DNA from: Candidatus Delongbacteria bacterium
GTDB taxonomy: Bacteria; UBA4055
Length of the DNA: 8,322 nucleotides
Assembly: GCA_013139625.1 (NCBI GenBank)
Contig: WTAK01000422.1
Span: forward strand, 1 to 8,322
Reading direction: 5' to 3'
A program made the translations under genes and the position numbers. The notes beneath the pieces are model-generated. The model saw only the letters and a list, made by a program, of their open reading frames with translations, was not told the origin of the DNA and did no database searches. This document shows, piece by piece, positions 6,345 through 8,322 of this stretch (its first letter is position 1; each line of letters begins with the position of its first letter).

Positions 6345-6371
6345 AGAGACGTACTGATAGTACGTCTCTAC
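6345..6371 (-). repeat. REP-like palindrome with GTAG tag, second copy
   Basis: AGAGACGTACT and AGTACGTCTCT are perfect 11-bp arms around a 3-nt loop (6345-6369). Read on the minus strand the hairpin begins C-GTAG-AGACGTACT, so the same GTAG tag as the 66-99 element stands at its 5' foot (6371-6368). The stem sequence differs from the first copy while tag and architecture are kept. It lies between a terminator and the stop of the Spy-like gene, 7 nt from the latter. RAYT-type mobilisation is inferred from family resemblance; no transposase is present here. Confidence 0.6.
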
Positions 6372-6378
6372 GAAAACA

Positions 6379-6882
6379 TTATCTCTTAAACCCTTTACCT
6401 TTTTTCCCATCTCTTCTTCCACCTTTGTTTCTCATTAGGTGTGCTTTCTTCATTTTTTCAATTTGTTCTTTATTAAGTATCTTGCTCATTTCTTCTTTTT
6501 GATCAATGTTCATCAGTTGTATATTAGCAGTAACTGCGGACATTTGCTTAGTTACTTTTCTTGCTTTAGCAAAGTCCATATCTTTCATAGCTTCACCTTT
6601 ATCAATTCTAAGTTTCTTCTGCTCTGCTCTTACATCAATATCTTTTTTATCAAACTTTATCTTTATCTTGTGCATTTTTTCTACTTGCTCATCATTCAGG
6701 TCAAGGAATTCGATCATTTGCGGTCCAAAACGGTGGTCGCCTCTTTCAAATCCTTCGCCTCTATGTTCTCTTCTTTCTCCGTTCATTTTTCCCATTCCAT
6801 GATGATCTCGTCCGCCCACTTGAGCGAATGATCCTACTACTATGAATGTTAGCAGTGTTAGTGTTGTTATCATCTTTTTCAT
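6379..6882 (-). CDS. Spy/CpxP/ZraP-like periplasmic protein (LTXXQ type)
   Basis: A cleavable signal peptide (MKKMITTLTLLTFIVVGSFA) precedes a mature protein of about 147 residues. A Gly/His/Arg-rich segment (21-53, with DHHGMGK and RGDHRFG) could bind metal. The helical body carries two LTXXQ-like motifs, LNDEQ at 62-66 and LNKEQ at 136-140, the signature of the Spy/CpxP/ZraP superfamily of periplasmic stress chaperones and metal-responsive regulators. The tail is strongly basic (RNKGGRRDGKKGKGFKR). The ATG has an excellent AAGGAGAT 6 nt upstream. It is transcribed alone, convergent with the membrane-protein gene. No sensor kinase/regulator pair is adjacent, so chaperone versus metal role is open. 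Confidence 0.8.
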   Translation of the reverse strand: MKKMITTLTLLTFIVVGSFAQVGGRDHHGMGKMNGERREHRGEGFERGDHRFGPQMIEFLDLNDEQVEKMHKIKIKFDKKDIDVRAEQKKLRIDKGEAMKDMDFAKARKVTKQMSAVTANIQLMNIDQKEEMSKILNKEQIEKMKKAHLMRNKGGRRDGKKGKGFKR

Positions 6883-6950
6883 TTTGTATCTCCTTTTTAA
6901 GTTTTTATTGTCTTCCTCACAATCAAGTAAACGCGGGTTGTTTTGAATTT

Positions 6951-6977
6951 ATTTTAAATTATTTTGAAAAAAGTCAA
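6951..6977 (-). promoter_or_regulatory. Tentative promoter of the Spy-like gene
   Basis: On the minus strand TTGACT (6977-6972, 5 of 6 to the -35 consensus) is followed after 15 nt by TAAAAT (6956-6951, 5 of 6 to -10). The spacer is shorter than the preferred 17 nt and the region is very AT-rich, so this is only a candidate. It would leave a leader of about 60 nt. Confidence 0.3.
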
Positions 6978-7004
6978 AACAATGCCGTAGGTATTGCTTA
7001 TTAC

Positions 7005-7030
7005 TAACACGGGGTTTCAACCCCGTGTTA
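7005..7030 (+). repeat. Hairpin 1 of intergenic cluster (TTCA loop)
   Basis: TAACACGGGGTT and AACCCCGTGTTA are perfect 12-bp arms around TC. Considered as TAACACGG, GGT, TTCA, ACC, CCGTGTTA, it shares its plan with hairpin 3 on the opposite strand. The 6883-7221 spacer contains no gene; apart from the Spy promoter region it holds this hairpin cluster and the argD leader. Confidence 0.6.
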
Positions 7031-7053
7031 AGAAATCTTATGCACCCTAACAG

Positions 7054-7083
7054 GCTCAGTTGAACACTCGTGTTCAACTGAGC
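7054..7083. repeat. Hairpin 2, perfect 14-bp inverted repeat
   Basis: GCTCAGTTGAACAC and GTGTTCAACTGAGC pair without a mismatch around TC. It has no flanking T-run, so it is not a terminator. Its stem sequence is unlike hairpins 1 and 3, so it belongs to another family or is an operator-like site. The long perfect stem could form a cruciform or RNA hairpin. Confidence 0.6.
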
Positions 7084-7113
7084 GGAGTGGGAGGACTATG
7101 ATCTTTCTAAAAT

Positions 7114-7136
7114 CACGGCACTGAAGTACCGTGTTA
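7114..7136 (-). repeat. Hairpin 3, inverted relative of hairpin 1
   Basis: On the minus strand it reads TAACACGG, TAC, TTCA, GTG, CCGTG. The outer stem and TTCA loop are those of hairpin 1; the inner triplets differ but still pair (T-G wobble, A-T, C-G). On the plus strand the wobble becomes a C-A mismatch, so the minus strand looks like the structured orientation. Confidence 0.55.
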
Positions 7137-7146
7137 TTAATAGGTC

Positions 7147-7167
7147 GTCCCTCTGGGACTTTTTTTT
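7147..7167 (+). terminator. Terminator-like hairpin with T8 run, upstream of argD
   Basis: GTCCC and GGGAC make a 5-bp stem around TCT, followed directly by eight T residues (7160-7167). The form is that of a small intrinsic terminator on the plus strand, 54 nt before the argD start. No plus-strand gene precedes it since 6312, so it would end a non-coding transcript, act as a leader attenuator, or insulate argD. It may equally be the end of a repeat element. Confidence 0.45.
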
Positions 7168-7221
7168 ATTGATATTATAAAAAAATAGAAGTTTATTTCA
7201 TACAACAACATCGGAGAGGAT

Positions 7222-8322
7222 ATGACAAAATATAATGAACACTTTTTACCTGTATATAATAGGAAGGAATTAAATATTATTAAAGCAGATGGTTCTTATT
7301 TATATACTGATAAAGGTAAATACCTTGATATGATAGCAGCTTTAGGCGTAAATGTTCTCGGCAGTTCTAATAAAAGGATTATTGCAGCTATAGAAAAACA
7401 AGCTAATCGATATATGCATATTTCTAATTTCTATGAATCAGATATTGTTGGGGAATATGCCAAATATCTCTGTGATAATACTTTTGCAGATAAAATATTT
7501 TTCGCTAACTCAGGTACTGAATCAATAGAAGCAGGCATAAAGATTATCAAAAAATATGGAAAGCAGAACAATAAAGATGTAATACTTTCTTTCAGCAAAG
7601 GATTCCATGGTAGAAGCTTAGGATCTCTTTCAGTTACTTCTAAAACAAAGGTAAAAGATAAGATAGAACCTCTGATACCCGGTATTAAAAGTATTGAATT
7701 CAATAATATGCAGGGCATAATCGAAAATATCAATGCACGATGTGCAGGAATTATCATAGAAACTGTGCAAGGTCAAGGTGGCGTTAATATTGCTGATAAA
7801 GAATTTATTCTGAAGATTAGAGAATTAACAGAGAAATTCGGAGCTATATTGCTTATAGATGAAATACAATCAGGCATTGGTAGAACAGGAAAATTCTTTT
7901 CATTTGAGCATTATGGCATTGAGCCTGACTTGGTAGCATCTGCTAAATCTTTAGGTGGAGGATTACCACTGGGAGCTTTACTTGTAAATAAGAAATATTC
8001 AAGTGTGTTAGAAAGGGGAGACCATGGTTATACTTTTGGGGGGAATCCTGTTTCTTGTGCAGCCGGTTTAGAGCTTGTAAAGCAGGTCAATGATGAAATT
8101 TTCTTATCCGAAGTAAGAGAGAAAGCTGATAGCATACATAAGAGATTGGAAGAAATTAAAATTTCTAACATGGATATTATCGGAGAGATCAAGCAACTTG
8201 GTATGATGATCGGTATTGAATTGAAACAAGGAGCTGATAAAGTTACTTCTATGTTCGAAAAAGAAGGTGTTATCGTCAATGTTACAGGTGGGAATGTTTT
8301 AAGGCTTTTGCCGCCTTTAACG
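7222..8322 (+). CDS. argD: ArgD-like acetylornithine/ornithine aminotransferase (3' truncated by window)
   Basis: The frame is open for 367 codons to the right edge; about 20-35 residues are probably missing. It is a class III PLP aminotransferase, which in arginine biosynthesis transfers an amino group between glutamate and N-acetylglutamate semialdehyde. Visible motifs are FFANSGTESIEAG (94-104, phosphate-binding), FSKGFHGRSLGSLSVT (near 129, cofactor stacking), ETVQGQGG, LLIDEIQSGIGRTG with Asp213, and SAKSLGGGLPLGA with the Schiff-base Lys242. The end GGNVLRLLPPLT is ArgD-like. GGAGAGG lies just before the ATG. No other arg gene is in view, and the related ornithine, GABA or succinylornithine aminotransferases remain possible. 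The first-domain motif ALGVNVLGSSNK departs from the common GHxHP form. Confidence 0.9.
   Translation, partial: MTKYNEHFLPVYNRKELNIIKADGSYLYTDKGKYLDMIAALGVNVLGSSNKRIIAAIEKQANRYMHISNFYESDIVGEYAKYLCDNTFADKIFFANSGTESIEAGIKIIKKYGKQNNKDVILSFSKGFHGRSLGSLSVTSKTKVKDKIEPLIPGIKSIEFNNMQGIIENINARCAGIIIETVQGQGGVNIADKEFILKIRELTEKFGAILLIDEIQSGIGRTGKFFSFEHYGIEPDLVASAKSLGGGLPLGALLVNKKYSSVLERGDHGYTFGGNPVSCAAGLELVKQVNDEIFLSEVREKADSIHKRLEEIKISNMDIIGEIKQLGMMIGIELKQGADKVTSMFEKEGVIVNVTGGNVLRLLPPLT

Noticed and set aside
6439..6831. Plus-strand open frames of up to 130 codons opposite the Spy-like gene
   Set aside because: The minus-strand gene has a signal peptide, a good SD and LTXXQ motifs. The opposite frames are Phe/Ser-rich antisense artefacts.
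6987..7008. GTAG followed by an imperfect palindrome just before hairpin 1, considered as a third GTAG REP
   Set aside because: The arms (GTAGGTATT / ATTACTAAC) have two mismatches, the stem is AT-rich, and it overlaps hairpin 1. Not comparable with the two clean copies.
7098..7124. Nine-codon plus-strand frame MIFLKSRH with an upstream GGAGG
   Set aside because: Eight residues only, SD spacing is too short (about 3 nt), and it lies within the hairpin cluster with its stop in hairpin 3. Probably chance.
7005..7167. Intergenic hairpin cluster considered as a CRISPR array
   Set aside because: Repeats are inverted, of different sequence and irregularly spaced. No direct repeats with unique spacers and no cas genes.
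7431..8279. Minus-strand open frames within argD
   Set aside because: They overlap unbroken argD motifs on the plus strand and have no start signals or recognisable motifs.

Overview
The window is an AT-rich stretch of bacterial chromosome carrying mostly housekeeping genes. A heptosyltransferase-family (GT9) glycosyltransferase, an MltC-type periplasmic lytic transglycosylase and a Spy/CpxP-type periplasmic protein point to a Gram-negative envelope. Shine-Dalgarno sites are good (GGAG/AGGAG types). Several proteins are lysine-rich and the intergenic spacers carry palindromes, which would suit an uncultured Gram-negative lineage such as those around the FCB group. That placement is an impression from composition and gene style, not a demonstrated assignment.

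Layout. Positions 1-63 appear to hold the tail of a plus-strand gene that enters from outside. It converges on a six-gene minus-strand block (4421 down to 100). In transcription order this is an mltC-like lytic transglycosylase, a secreted thioredoxin-fold/TPR protein, greA, yebC, ruvC and ruvA. Junctions are tight (8 nt gap, 4 nt overlap, 21 nt, 0 nt, 16 nt), so it reads as one operon joining envelope, transcription-elongation, translation and Holliday-junction functions. ruvB is not next to ruvA. From a divergent intergenic region (4422-4739) a plus-strand cold-shock protein gene is read from a long leader and ends in a strong terminator. A GT9 glycosyltransferase starts 20 nt after that terminator, followed by a small four-helix membrane protein of unknown function. 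These converge on a minus-strand Spy/CpxP-like gene. After a 339-nt spacer rich in hairpins, argD (N-acetylornithine/ornithine-type aminotransferase, class III PLP) starts on the plus strand and runs off the right edge.

The least expected content is between genes. Two GTAG-tagged palindromes of REP type (66-99 and 6345-6371) sit at the two convergent junctions, and the first fills the space between two stop codons almost exactly. A second set of hairpins is clustered at 7005-7167. Two members share the plan TAACACGG-NNN-TTCA-N'N'N'-CCGTG in opposite orientation, with the inner triplets changed together so that pairing is kept. Another is a perfect 14-bp inverted repeat, and the last is a terminator-like hairpin with a T8 run that has no plus-strand gene before it. 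No CRISPR array, tRNA, rRNA, transposase, phage gene or defence system was seen. The coding content is ordinary, and no clearly new multi-gene system is visible.
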